Positions 34,783-42,460 of a DNA stretch of 64,000 bases are shown in pieces. The stretch is from NCBI RefSeq assembly GCF_007830635.1, contig NZ_VLLA01000014.1, positions 165,916 through 229,915 of the forward strand. The letters are read 5' to 3'. Numbering within the stretch: position 1 is the stretch's first letter; each line of letters begins with the position of its first letter. A model generated the notes under the pieces. It searched no databases. It worked only from the letters and a program-made list of their open reading frames with translations, and was not told the origin of the DNA. The position numbers and the translations under genes were made by a program. This DNA is from Bradyrhizobium huanghuaihaiense. Lineage in GTDB: Bacteria; Pseudomonadota; Alphaproteobacteria; Rhizobiales; Xanthobacteraceae.

Positions 34783-36066
34783 TCAAGCCGCATTCAGTGC
34801 CTGCGCGAGGTCCGCGATCAGATCCGACGGGTTCTCGATCCCGATCGACAGCCGGATGGTGGAATCGAGCACGCCGATCTTTTGGCGGATGTCGGCGGGA
34901 ACGCCGGAATGGGTCATGGTCGCGGGCAGGCTCGCAAGCGACTCTGTGCCGCCAAGGCTCACCGCCAGCTTGAGGATCTGCAGCGCGTTGAGGAATTTCA
35001 CCGCCGCCTCCTTGCCGCCGACGATGTCGAACGAGAAGGTCGATCCCGCCCCCAGGCATTGCCGCGCGAACACGCGGCCCAAGGCTGAGTCCTGTTCGTG
35101 ATGACCGAGATAGTGGACCTTGGCGACTTTTGGATGGTCGCGTAGATAGCTCGCCACCAGGCGCGCATTCGCATCGGCCTTTTCCATGCGCAGGCTCAGC
35201 GTCTCCAATGAGCGGTTGATCATCCAGCACGAATGCGGATCGAGCTGGGTGCCGATGGCACCGCGCAGCGCCTTGATGCCCTTCATGATCGCCTTCGATC
35301 CGAGCGCGGCGCCCGCGATCAGGTCGGAATGGCCGCCGACATATTTCGTCAGCGAATACAGCGACAGGTCCGCGCCGTGCTCGATCGGCCGCTGAAACAC
35401 CGGGCCGAGCAGCGTGTTGTCGCAGGCGATGATCGGCGTGTGTCCCTGGGCCTTGCCGATGGAATCGGCGATGCGGCGGATCATCGCGATGTCGACGAGG
35501 CCATTGGTCGGGTTCGCCGGGGTCTCGATCAGGATCATCGAAACCCGCCCCCGACCCATCGCCTCCTCCGAAGCCTGCCTGACCGAGGCTTCATCGATGC
35601 CGTCGGCAAAGCCGACCGCGCCGATCGACAGGCGCGCAAGCGTGTTCGTCAGCAGCGTCTCCGTGCCGCCGTAGAGCGGCTGGGAGTGCAGGATGACGTC
35701 GCCGGGACGGACGAAGGCGAGGATCGTGGTTGCGATCGCCGCCATGCCCGAGGAGAACAGCGCGCAGCTCTCGGTGCGCTCATAGACCGCGAGCCTGTCC
35801 TCGACGATTTCGCTGTTGGGGTGGTTGAAGCGCGAATAGACCAGGCCTGCGCCCATGCCTTCCGGCGGCTCGCGCCGGCCAGCGACGTAGTCGAAGAAGT
35901 CCTGCCCGTCTTCGGCGGTCTTGAACACGAAGGTCGAGGTCAGGAACACCGGCGGCTTGATGGCGCCTTCCGACAATTGCGGATCATAGCCATAGGTCAG
36001 CATCAGGGTTTCCGGATGCAGCATATGGTTGCCGATATGGGTCTTCGACGGGAACGGTTTTACCAT
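34783..36066 (-). CDS. Cys/Met-metabolism PLP enzyme (cystathionine gamma-synthase / methionine gamma-lyase family)
   Basis: A 427-residue PLP-dependent trans-sulfuration family enzyme. The PLP lysine is in YSLTKYVGGHSD, with SSGMAAIATTILAF and IETPANPTNGLVD as other cofactor-contact motifs, and the C-terminal SLGGTESLASLPATMTHSG substrate motif is present. The family covers gamma-synthases, beta/gamma-lyases and sulfhydrylases. An inserted N-terminal loop (YVAGRREPPEGMGAG) marks the longer subfamily that databases call cystathionine gamma-synthase family protein. The reaction cannot be fixed from sequence alone. No met operon is adjacent. Confidence 0.9.
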   Translation of the reverse strand: MVKPFPSKTHIGNHMLHPETLMLTYGYDPQLSEGAIKPPVFLTSTFVFKTAEDGQDFFDYVAGRREPPEGMGAGLVYSRFNHPNSEIVEDRLAVYERTESCALFSSGMAAIATTILAFVRPGDVILHSQPLYGGTETLLTNTLARLSIGAVGFADGIDEASVRQASEEAMGRGRVSMILIETPANPTNGLVDIAMIRRIADSIGKAQGHTPIIACDNTLLGPVFQRPIEHGADLSLYSLTKYVGGHSDLIAGAALGSKAIMKGIKALRGAIGTQLDPHSCWMINRSLETLSLRMEKADANARLVASYLRDHPKVAKVHYLGHHEQDSALGRVFARQCLGAGSTFSFDIVGGKEAAVKFLNALQILKLAVSLGGTESLASLPATMTHSGVPADIRQKIGVLDSTIRLSIGIENPSDLIADLAQALNAA

Positions 36067-36255
36067 GGCCTGCCTCGCTGTTCTGATGCTCGCCGCGCGT
36101 TGGAACTCCTGACGTCATGAAGCAGTCGGGAGCGAGATGCGTCGACTCGTGTCAGCGCACGGCCGTTGGCACAAAGATAGCCGCTCTCAGAGCGATCCGT
36201 CAGGCCTTGCGGACAGAATTTCTGCGGGCCGACTCATCGGCTGGTTATGAGTCAT

Positions 36256-36336
36256 GTAGCCCGGATGAGCGAAGCGACATCCGGGACAGACTATCAGTCT
36301 AGGCTCCCCGGATGTCGCTTCGCTCATCCGGGCTAC
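36256..36336. repeat. Dispersed palindromic element, GTAGCCCG family
   Basis: Opens GTAGCCCGGATGAGCGAAGC and closes GCTTCGCTCATCCGGGCTAC, an almost perfect long inverted repeat. It is one of two such elements in the 426-bp gap between two minus-strand genes; no gene is seen there. Confidence 0.9.
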
Positions 36337-36357
36337 GAGACTGGACGTTGACGCAAC

Positions 36358-36383
36358 AAAAAAGCGGCTGCTTTCGCAACCGC
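36358..36383 (-). terminator. Rho-independent terminator of the cytochrome c-prime gene
   Basis: Read on the minus strand: GCGGTTGC-GAAA-GCAGCCGC followed by six T, an 8-bp stem with one GU pair and a tetraloop. It lies downstream of the cytochrome gene, after one palindromic repeat. Confidence 0.75.
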
Positions 36384-36387
36384 CTTA

Positions 36388-36475
36388 GTAGCCCGGATGG
36401 AGCGCAGCGCAATCCGGGACAAGTCCATCAAGTCACGCAGGCTTCCCGGATTACGCTGCGCTCCATCCGGGCTAC
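36388..36475. repeat. Dispersed palindromic element, GTAGCCCG family
   Basis: Opens GTAGCCCGGATGGAGCGCAG and closes CTGCGCTCCATCCGGGCTAC. It is the third copy of this family in the window and lies 17 bp after the cytochrome stop codon. Confidence 0.9.
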
Positions 36476-36492
36476 AAACGAACTTCGCCCGG

Positions 36493-36942
36493 TTATTTCA
36501 ACTTCAGGCGATAGGTCTCGTGACAATCGGTGCAGCGGTCGTTGATCGCGGTGTAGGCCGCCTTCAGGCTCGCGACGTCGGTGATCTTGCCTTTGACGTC
36601 GGCGATCGCCTTCTGCACCGGCGGGATCTTGGAGTCGAAATCGGCCTTGTTCTGCCAGACCTTCGGCGAGGCGCCATAGGTCGCGTTGACGACATCCTGC
36701 TTGGGATTGACCTCGAAGGTCTTGGCGATCTTGGCAACATCCGCCTCGATGTTGGCGATGGCCTGGTCGGCGGCCTTCTGGTCGAAGGGGATATCGCCCT
36801 TCGTCATCTTCTGGATGACGCCATACTGGTTCTTGCCGATCGAGCGCATCAGATTGTCCTGCTGGACGGCAATCTCCTGTTGCGCCATGACGGCGCCCGC
36901 GCCCAGCAGGAGGGCGCCCGCGACAATCATCGTCCGTTTCAT
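36493..36942 (-). CDS. Cytochrome c-prime
   Basis: A 149-residue exported protein with a signal peptide (MKRTMIVAGALLLGAGAVMA). The mature 128 residues form a predicted four-helix bundle, and the single heme motif RCTDCHETYRLKLK stands at the extreme C-terminus, the defining layout of class II cytochromes c-prime. The N-terminal IAVQQDNLMRSIGKN segment fits the family. Such proteins bind NO and CO and are linked to nitric-oxide tolerance in denitrifying bacteria. It is a single gene with its own terminator. Confidence 0.92.
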   Translation of the reverse strand: MKRTMIVAGALLLGAGAVMAQQEIAVQQDNLMRSIGKNQYGVIQKMTKGDIPFDQKAADQAIANIEADVAKIAKTFEVNPKQDVVNATYGASPKVWQNKADFDSKIPPVQKAIADVKGKITDVASLKAAYTAINDRCTDCHETYRLKLK

Positions 36943-37069
36943 TGGTCCGTTTCTCCGGCTCTCGAGACGTTCAGGGAATGAGACTTCACCGGCTTCACGG
37001 GAAGCCGGACCCCATCATGGGTAGAACCCCGCGCGGCGCGTTTATTCCCGGGCGCGCGGAGATCGGGTT

Positions 37070-39379
37070 TTAGAGGCTGTGGCGGCGATGGTGCTCGTTG
37101 ATGGCGATCCACACCCGCTCCGGCGTTGCCGGCATGTCGATGTGGTCGATCTTGTACTCGCGCCAGAGTGCGTCGACGATGGCATTCACGATGGCCGGGC
37201 AGGAGCCGATCGCGCCGGCCTCGCCCGCCCCCTTCACCCCCAGCGGATTGGTCTTGCAGGGGATGTTGTGGGTCTCGAACACGAAGGCCGGACCGTCCGC
37301 CGCCCGCGGCAGCGCATAGTCCATGTAGGTGGCGGTGATGAGCTGGCCGTCGGTCGGCCCATAGACCACCTGCTCCATCAGCGCCTGGCCGATGCCCTGC
37401 ATGGCGCCGCCATGGACCTGGCCGGCCAGCAGCAGCGGATTTAGCGTCTTGCCGAAATCGTCGACGATCACGTAGTTGACGATCTTGATGATGCCGGTGG
37501 CCGGGTCGATCTCGACCTCCGCCAGATGCGTGCCGTTCGGATAGGTGCCGTCGGCACTGGCGAAGGTCGCGCTGCCCTTCAGCTTCGACGGATCGACGCC
37601 GGGCCGCTTGGCGAGATCGGCGAAGGAGATCGAGCGGTCGGTGCCGGCGATGCGCACGATGCCATCGGTGATCTCGAGATCGCCGGCGCTGGCTTCGAGT
37701 GCCTGCGCCGCGATCTCTTTCAGCCTCGAGCCGAGCTCGCGCGTGGCACGCTCGACGCTGACGCCGCCCGAGGGAATCGAGGCCGAGCCGCCGGTGCCGA
37801 GGCCCGTCGCGATCTCGTCGGTGTCGCCCTGGCGGACGTTGACGCGCTCGGGCGCGAGGCCGAACTGCTCGGCGACGATCTGCGCATAGGCGGTCTGGTG
37901 ACCCTGCCCGCTCGACTGTGTGCCGATCAGGACGGTGACGTCGCCATTGGGATCGAGCCGGACATTGGCCGTCTCCTCACCCATCACACCGCAGATCTCG
38001 ACATAGCTCGCGAGCCCGATGCCGCGGATCAGGCCGCCCTTCTTGGCCGCCTTGGCGCGCTTGGGAAATTCCTTCCATTCCGCGATCTCCATCGCGCGCT
38101 TGAGATGCGCGGCAAAGTCGCCGGAATCGTAGACCTTGCCGGTCGCGGTCTTGTAGGGCAGCGCCTTCGGCGGAATGAAATTCTTGCGGCGGATGGCGTC
38201 CGGCGTCATGTCGAGTTTTCGCGCGCAGGCATCGACCAGACGCTCGATCACATAGGCGGCCTCGGGACGACCCGCGCCGCGATAGGCATCGACTGGCACG
38301 CTATGGGTGAAGATGGTGCGCACCCGGCAGTGGAAGGCCTGGATATCGTAGAGGCCAGGCAGCATGCCGGCGCCGCCATGGGGGATGTAGGGCCCGAAGG
38401 TCGACAGATACGCGCCCATGTCGCCCATCAGGTCGCAGTCCATCGCGAGGAACTTGCCGTCTTCAGCCAGCGCCATCTTCGCGGTGGTCACGTTGTCGCG
38501 GCCCTGCGCATCACCCATGAAATGCTCGGAGCGGTCGGCCGCCCACTTCACCGCCTTCTTCAGCTTGCGCGCCGCGACCGCCATCAGGGCGTATTCCCGG
38601 TACGGAAACAGCTTTGTGCCGAAGCCGCCGCCGACGTCGGGACAGATCACCCGCATCTTGTCGGTGGGGATGTTGAGCACGTTCTGGCACAGGATGTCGC
38701 GCAGGCGGTGGCTGCCCTGGCTGCCGACCGTCAGCGTCAGATGGTCGCGCTTGGCATCGTATTCGCACACCGCCGCGCGCGTCTCCATGAAGCTCGCGAC
38801 CACGCGCGGATTGACGATGGAGATTTCGGCGACCGCATGCGCCTTGGCAAAGGCGGCTTCCGTCGCCGCCTTGTCGCCGATCGAGACGTCGAACAGTACG
38901 TTGCCGGCCTTGTCCGGCCAGACCTGCGGCGCGCCGTTCTTCACGGCATTGACGACGCCGGTCACCGCCGGCAGCGGCGACCATTTGACCTCGATCGCCT
39001 CGATCGCGTCGCGGGCCTGGTCGATGGTCTCGGCGACGACGAAGGCGATGGAATCGCCGACATGGCGCACCTCGTCCTTGGCGAGGATCGGGTAAGGCGG
39101 GCCGGTGAACGGATCGGTCTCGAGGTTGAACAGGCACGGCAGATTGCCGAGATCCTTGACGTCATCCGCGGTCAGGATCAGCGCGACGCCGGGCAGGCCG
39201 CGGGCGCGGCTCGCATCGATGGTGTATTTGGCATGCGCATGCGGCGAGCGCAGCATCAAGCAGCGGAGCGCGGCCTGCGGCGCATAATCGTCGGTATAGC
39301 GGCCCTTGCCGCGGATGAGCGCGTCATCCTCCTTGCGCAGCACGCTTTGGCCAACGCCGAACTTGATGGGAGCCGCCAT
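37070..39379 (-). CDS. Molybdopterin-binding large subunit, xanthine dehydrogenase/CoxL form II family
   Basis: A 769-residue protein with the MoCo-binding domains of the xanthine oxidase family: GKGRYTDDY at the N-terminus, GGGFGTKLFPYRE, VDAYRGAGRPEAAYVIERLVD, GQGHQTAYAQIVAEQFG and VKGAGEAGAIGSCPAIVNAI with the catalytic glutamate near the end. The active-site loop reads AYRGAGR, the form II type, not AYxCSFR of true CO dehydrogenase, so CO oxidation is unlikely and some other hydroxylation is probable. Small (2Fe-2S) and medium (FAD) subunit genes are absent nearby. The ATG at 39379 (MAAPIKFGVGQ) is preferred over the longer frame. Confidence 0.93.
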   Translation of the reverse strand: MAAPIKFGVGQSVLRKEDDALIRGKGRYTDDYAPQAALRCLMLRSPHAHAKYTIDASRARGLPGVALILTADDVKDLGNLPCLFNLETDPFTGPPYPILAKDEVRHVGDSIAFVVAETIDQARDAIEAIEVKWSPLPAVTGVVNAVKNGAPQVWPDKAGNVLFDVSIGDKAATEAAFAKAHAVAEISIVNPRVVASFMETRAAVCEYDAKRDHLTLTVGSQGSHRLRDILCQNVLNIPTDKMRVICPDVGGGFGTKLFPYREYALMAVAARKLKKAVKWAADRSEHFMGDAQGRDNVTTAKMALAEDGKFLAMDCDLMGDMGAYLSTFGPYIPHGGAGMLPGLYDIQAFHCRVRTIFTHSVPVDAYRGAGRPEAAYVIERLVDACARKLDMTPDAIRRKNFIPPKALPYKTATGKVYDSGDFAAHLKRAMEIAEWKEFPKRAKAAKKGGLIRGIGLASYVEICGVMGEETANVRLDPNGDVTVLIGTQSSGQGHQTAYAQIVAEQFGLAPERVNVRQGDTDEIATGLGTGGSASIPSGGVSVERATRELGSRLKEIAAQALEASAGDLEITDGIVRIAGTDRSISFADLAKRPGVDPSKLKGSATFASADGTYPNGTHLAEVEIDPATGIIKIVNYVIVDDFGKTLNPLLLAGQVHGGAMQGIGQALMEQVVYGPTDGQLITATYMDYALPRAADGPAFVFETHNIPCKTNPLGVKGAGEAGAIGSCPAIVNAIVDALWREYKIDHIDMPATPERVWIAINEHHRRHSL

Positions 39380-39578
39380 TGTCTTGACCCGTCCTATGGT
39401 TGTTTTGCCGGCATATTGCCGTGGAAAAAGTGGCAAGGCAAATGGGTTTGGTCAGGCGCATGGGTCGCGGGCGGGGAAAGCGCCGCGCCCCCGTCACCAT
39501 GCCGTCTAGATTGCGCCGCGAAACAAGACCTCATCCTGACGAGCCCGCCAAAAAGAAGACGCCGCCCACCTTAGGAAG

Positions 39579-39854
39579 TTACATCCCACTGCGCTTCCAC
39601 AGATCCGCCGCGCGATCTCGCAGCCTTTCGATAGCACGCTCGGGCGCGATGTGGTCGATCTCGCCACGCGTCAGGCCGATATCCATCAGCTCCCTGTCGC
39701 TCAGGTCCTGCAAGGTGACTCGTGACCGCTGGCGCCAGCCCTGAAACGCGCGCCAGTATCGCCCGAGCAGGTTCAAGGCGATGGAGAAGTCGAGGCGAAG
39801 CCGCGCGGCATCGCCCTCCGTCTCGGAGGTGATGTTCGTCTGTTGGGGTGGCAT
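39579..39854 (-). CDS. DUF1127 small protein
   Basis: A 91-residue protein with the DUF1127 domain in its second half (LQDLSDRELMDIGLTRGEID). An N-terminal region of about 40 residues precedes it. Arg-rich DUF1127 proteins in alphaproteobacteria have been linked to RNA binding and phosphate or stress physiology; which role applies here is not readable. It is monocistronic, downstream of the small gene at 39954 and upstream of nothing obvious. Confidence 0.88.
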   Translation of the reverse strand: MPPQQTNITSETEGDAARLRLDFSIALNLLGRYWRAFQGWRQRSRVTLQDLSDRELMDIGLTRGEIDHIAPERAIERLRDRAADLWKRSGM

Positions 39855-39896
39855 CGGATGCTCCTGCTGTTGTGCCGGCAGGGAGCGTGACCAATG

Positions 39897-39925
39897 AAAA
39901 GGCCCCGTCCGATGCCGGCGGGGCC
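39897..39925 (-). terminator. Rho-independent terminator of the 25-codon gene
   Basis: Read on the minus strand: GGCCCCG... on one arm (39919-39925) pairs with its complement at 39901-39907 across an 11-base loop and is followed by TTTT. It starts about 30 bp after the stop codon of the small gene and lies before the DUF1127 start. Confidence 0.7.
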
Positions 39926-39953
39926 CTTGTGAAAAGATGTCGTCGTCGAATTC

Positions 39954-40031
39954 CTAGCGCGCGACTCCTTCCACGGCCCAGCCGAAGCGGGTCATGTTCG
40001 AGAGGTTGACTTTGCGCACCGATTTAATCAT
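39954..40031 (-). CDS. Very small protein (25 residues) of unknown function
   Basis: ATG at 40031 opens a 25-codon frame with the N-terminus MIKSVRKVNLSNM and the end RFGWAVEGVAR, then TAG. It is basic at the start, with one Trp and a conserved-looking tail. A terminator hairpin with a T-run follows about 30 bp downstream, which argues for a real short transcript. The ribosome site is weak (GGTAG about ten bases upstream). It could instead be a leader or sRNA with an accidental frame. Confidence 0.5.
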   Translation of the reverse strand: MIKSVRKVNLSNMTRFGWAVEGVAR

Positions 40032-40118
40032 GGGACGTTACTACCACGGCAATCGCATAAAATCAAGGGATGTGCGGAGGCTGACTGCATCCTGGAAGCG
40101 AGCACCTCACTCCGGCGC

Positions 40119-40206
40119 CTAGCCGCGCACCAGCGAGACCAGCCACCTGCGTCCGAACAACACGAGGACCGCTAGCGCGTAGATGATCGTGCCGGCGACG
40201 GCGAGC
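40119..40206 (-). pseudogene. Duplicated remnant of the murJ 3-prime end
   Basis: Eighty-eight bases match the last 29 codons plus stop of murJ (40719-40806) with seven substitutions and no gaps, in the same orientation and exactly 600 bp away. Read on the minus strand it encodes LAVAGTIIYALAVLVLF and ends in VRG-stop. There is no start or upstream coding part, so it is a fragment. Confidence 0.85.
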
Positions 40207-40246
40207 CAGTGTCCTGATTGAGCACAGTGTGGTGACTTCCCACATC

Positions 40247-40636
40247 CTATGTCGGTTCAATCAGGTCCCAGCGATTTCCGTAGAGGTCTTCAAACACTGC
40301 CACCGTGCCGTAGACCTCACGCCGCGGCTGTTCGAGAAACTTCACGCCTCGCTCTCGAAACGCTTCGTAGTCGCGGTTGAAATCATCAGTCGCCAAGAAC
40401 AGAAAGACGCGGCCACCACTCTGATTTCCGATGGCTTGCTCTTGGCCCGGGGTCGCAGCCTTGGCTAGCAGAATGCCGCTCTCGGCGCTGCCGGGCGGCG
40501 CGACAACAACCCAGCGCTTTTCTTCGTCGAGACGCGTGTCCTCCCGAAGTTCAAATTCGAGTTTGCCAACAAAGAATGCAATCGCCTCGTCATAGTCTCG
40601 AACGACTACCGCAGTAAGGCTCAGATGCTGTGGCAT
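40247..40636 (-). CDS. VOC (glyoxalase/bleomycin-resistance fold) family protein
   Basis: A 129-residue protein with one VOC-fold domain pair: LTAVVVRDYDEAIAFFVGKLEFEL, then the metal-ligand end motif VFEDLYGNRWDLIEP. Small VOC proteins are lyases, isomerases or dioxygenases using a divalent metal; the substrate is unknown. Its base composition is visibly less GC-rich than the neighbours and it sits between two copies of the murJ tail, which suggests acquisition by recombination. Confidence 0.88.
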   Translation of the reverse strand: MPQHLSLTAVVVRDYDEAIAFFVGKLEFELREDTRLDEEKRWVVVAPPGSAESGILLAKAATPGQEQAIGNQSGGRVFLFLATDDFNRDYEAFRERGVKFLEQPRREVYGTVAVFEDLYGNRWDLIEPT

Positions 40637-40718
40637 GCAGGGCTGCCGATCGTTTCCGTCGACGGAGAACCGATTGGAGCCTCTATCGTTAGATCAATCC
40701 TCCGGTAGAGGATAGGCC

Positions 40719-42245
40719 CTAACCGCGCACCAGCGAGACCAGCCACTTGCGTCCGAACAGCACGAGGATCGCGAGCGCGTAGACGATCGTGCCGCCGACG
40801 GCGAGCAAGGCCAGCGTCACTTCATCCCGAAAATGCATCGGACCCAGCATGGAATTGCTGAAACGCGCGATCAACCAGAACGCCGCAGCCAGAATGACCC
40901 CGATCAGCAGGAATTTGCCGATCGACATCAGCCAGGCGCGGTCCAGCACGAGGAAGCCGCGCCGCACCGCGAAGAACAGCACCAGCAACAGATTGGTCCA
41001 GACGCCGACGGCGGTGGCCAGCGCGAGGCCGATCTGGGCTAGCGATCCCATCAAGGCGACCTTCAGGGCGACGTTGACGGCGATGCCGGTCAGCGAGGCC
41101 CGAACCGGCGTTGCCGTGTCCTTGCGGGCATAGAAGGTCGCGACCGCGCTGCGGATCAACACGAACGGGATCAGGCCGATGGCATAGGCTGCGAGCGTCG
41201 CGCCGGCGGCTGCGGCATCGGCCTTCGAGAACGCGCCGCGGGCGAACAGCGCGCGCATGATCGCATCAGGCACGGTGAGAAACGCCGCGACGAACGGCAC
41301 CGAGAACAGCAGCGTGAAATCGAAGGCGCGGCGCTGCGCCCTCATCGCGCCGTCATGGTCGTTCGCCGTGATCCGCCGCGACATCTCCGGCAGCAGCACC
41401 GTGCCGATGGCGATGCCGATGACGCCGATCGGGAGCTGGTTGAGGCGGTCGGCGTAATAGAGCGCCGACAGTGCGCCGGCAGGCAGGAAGGTCGCGATGA
41501 TGGTGTCGGCGAACAGCGCGACCTGCGTGCCCATCGAGCCCAGCGTCGCAGGTCCCAGCGCCCTAAAGAAGCCGCGGACATCCTCATCGAGCTTCAGAGG
41601 CGCAAAGCGCGGCAGGCCGCCATGGCGGGCGAGATCGCCCGCCAGCAGGAAATATTGCAGGAAGCCGGAGATCAGGACGCCCCAGGCCGCGGCATGGCCC
41701 GCAGTCGGAAACCAGACGGCAACCGCCAGCGTCATCATCATCGCGACGTTGAGGAAGATCGAGGCCGCCGCGGCGCTGGCAAAGCGCTGCATCACGTTGA
41801 GCATGCCGCCATAGAGCGTCACCAGCGTGATCAGCAGCAGATAGGGAAAGGTGATCCGGGTCAGCTCGATCGCGAGCTTGCGCTGCTCGGCGTCTTCACT
41901 GAAGCCCGGCGCCAAAATGCTCATGGCCTGCGGCATGAACAGCCAGGCGACGATCAGCAGCACCACCTGCGAGGCCAGGAGCAGCGTGAAGATGCGGTTC
42001 GCGAACAGTTTTGCCGCCGCCTCCCCCTTCTCGCCATGGACATGCGCATAGGCCGGCACCCAGGCGGCGTTGAAGGCGCCCTCGGCAAAGATCGCACGGA
42101 AGTGATTGGGCAGTCGCAGCGCGACGAAAAAGGCGTCGGCCACCGGGCCGGCGCCCAGGATCGCCGCGAGCATGATGTCGCGGGCAAACCCCGTCAGCCG
42201 CGACAGCAGCGTGTAACCACCGACCGTGAAGATGCGTCCGAGCAT
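40719..42245 (-). CDS. murJ: Lipid II flippase MurJ (MviN)
   Basis: A 508-residue MOP-family membrane protein with about 14 membrane segments. The N-terminus TVGGYTLLSRLTGFARDIMLAAILGAG and the motif GAFNAAWVPAYAHV are characteristic of MurJ, including the conserved arginines of the first segment and cavity. It flips lipid II, the peptidoglycan precursor, across the inner membrane. In this context a role in other lipid-linked sugar transport is possible, but the sequence fits true MurJ. The gene is downstream of the aminotransferase, separated by a palindromic repeat. Confidence 0.95.
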   Translation of the reverse strand: MLGRIFTVGGYTLLSRLTGFARDIMLAAILGAGPVADAFFVALRLPNHFRAIFAEGAFNAAWVPAYAHVHGEKGEAAAKLFANRIFTLLLASQVVLLIVAWLFMPQAMSILAPGFSEDAEQRKLAIELTRITFPYLLLITLVTLYGGMLNVMQRFASAAAASIFLNVAMMMTLAVAVWFPTAGHAAAWGVLISGFLQYFLLAGDLARHGGLPRFAPLKLDEDVRGFFRALGPATLGSMGTQVALFADTIIATFLPAGALSALYYADRLNQLPIGVIGIAIGTVLLPEMSRRITANDHDGAMRAQRRAFDFTLLFSVPFVAAFLTVPDAIMRALFARGAFSKADAAAAGATLAAYAIGLIPFVLIRSAVATFYARKDTATPVRASLTGIAVNVALKVALMGSLAQIGLALATAVGVWTNLLLVLFFAVRRGFLVLDRAWLMSIGKFLLIGVILAAAFWLIARFSNSMLGPMHFRDEVTLALLAVGGTIVYALAILVLFGRKWLVSLVRG

Positions 42246-42308
42246 GCGGACTCTTCTAGAGGCTTATCGGGCAGAGGTCGATTGCATCTTGCGATGCGCA
42301 TTACTGCG

Positions 42309-42455
42309 CCCTCTCCCCCTTGCGGGAGAGGGCAGCACCGCGAGTAGACACAAACTCACTGGGGTGAGGGGTATCTCTCGGCGCGTACCGGGCGGAGAGA
42401 GCCCCCCACCCGGCTTCGCTTCGCGAAGCCACCCTCTCCCGCAAGGGGAGAGGGA
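42309..42455. repeat. Dispersed palindromic element, CCTCTCCCCC family
   Basis: Opens CCCTCTCCCCCTTGCGGGAG and closes CTCTCCCGCAAGGGGAGAGGG, with an inner GGCTTCGCTTCGCGAAGCC hairpin. It is related to 25914-26030. It fills the gap between the aminotransferase and murJ. Confidence 0.85.
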
Positions 42456-42460
42456 AGAAA

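Noticed and set aside
36117..36302. A 61-codon plus-strand frame next to the PLP enzyme
   Set aside because: Its 3-prime third is made of the palindromic GTAGCCCG element, and no conserved motif or ribosome site is seen.
37070..39379. Carbon monoxide dehydrogenase as the function of the CoxL-like protein
   Set aside because: The active-site loop is AYRGAGR (form II) and not AYxCSFR, and CoxM, CoxS and accessory genes are missing.
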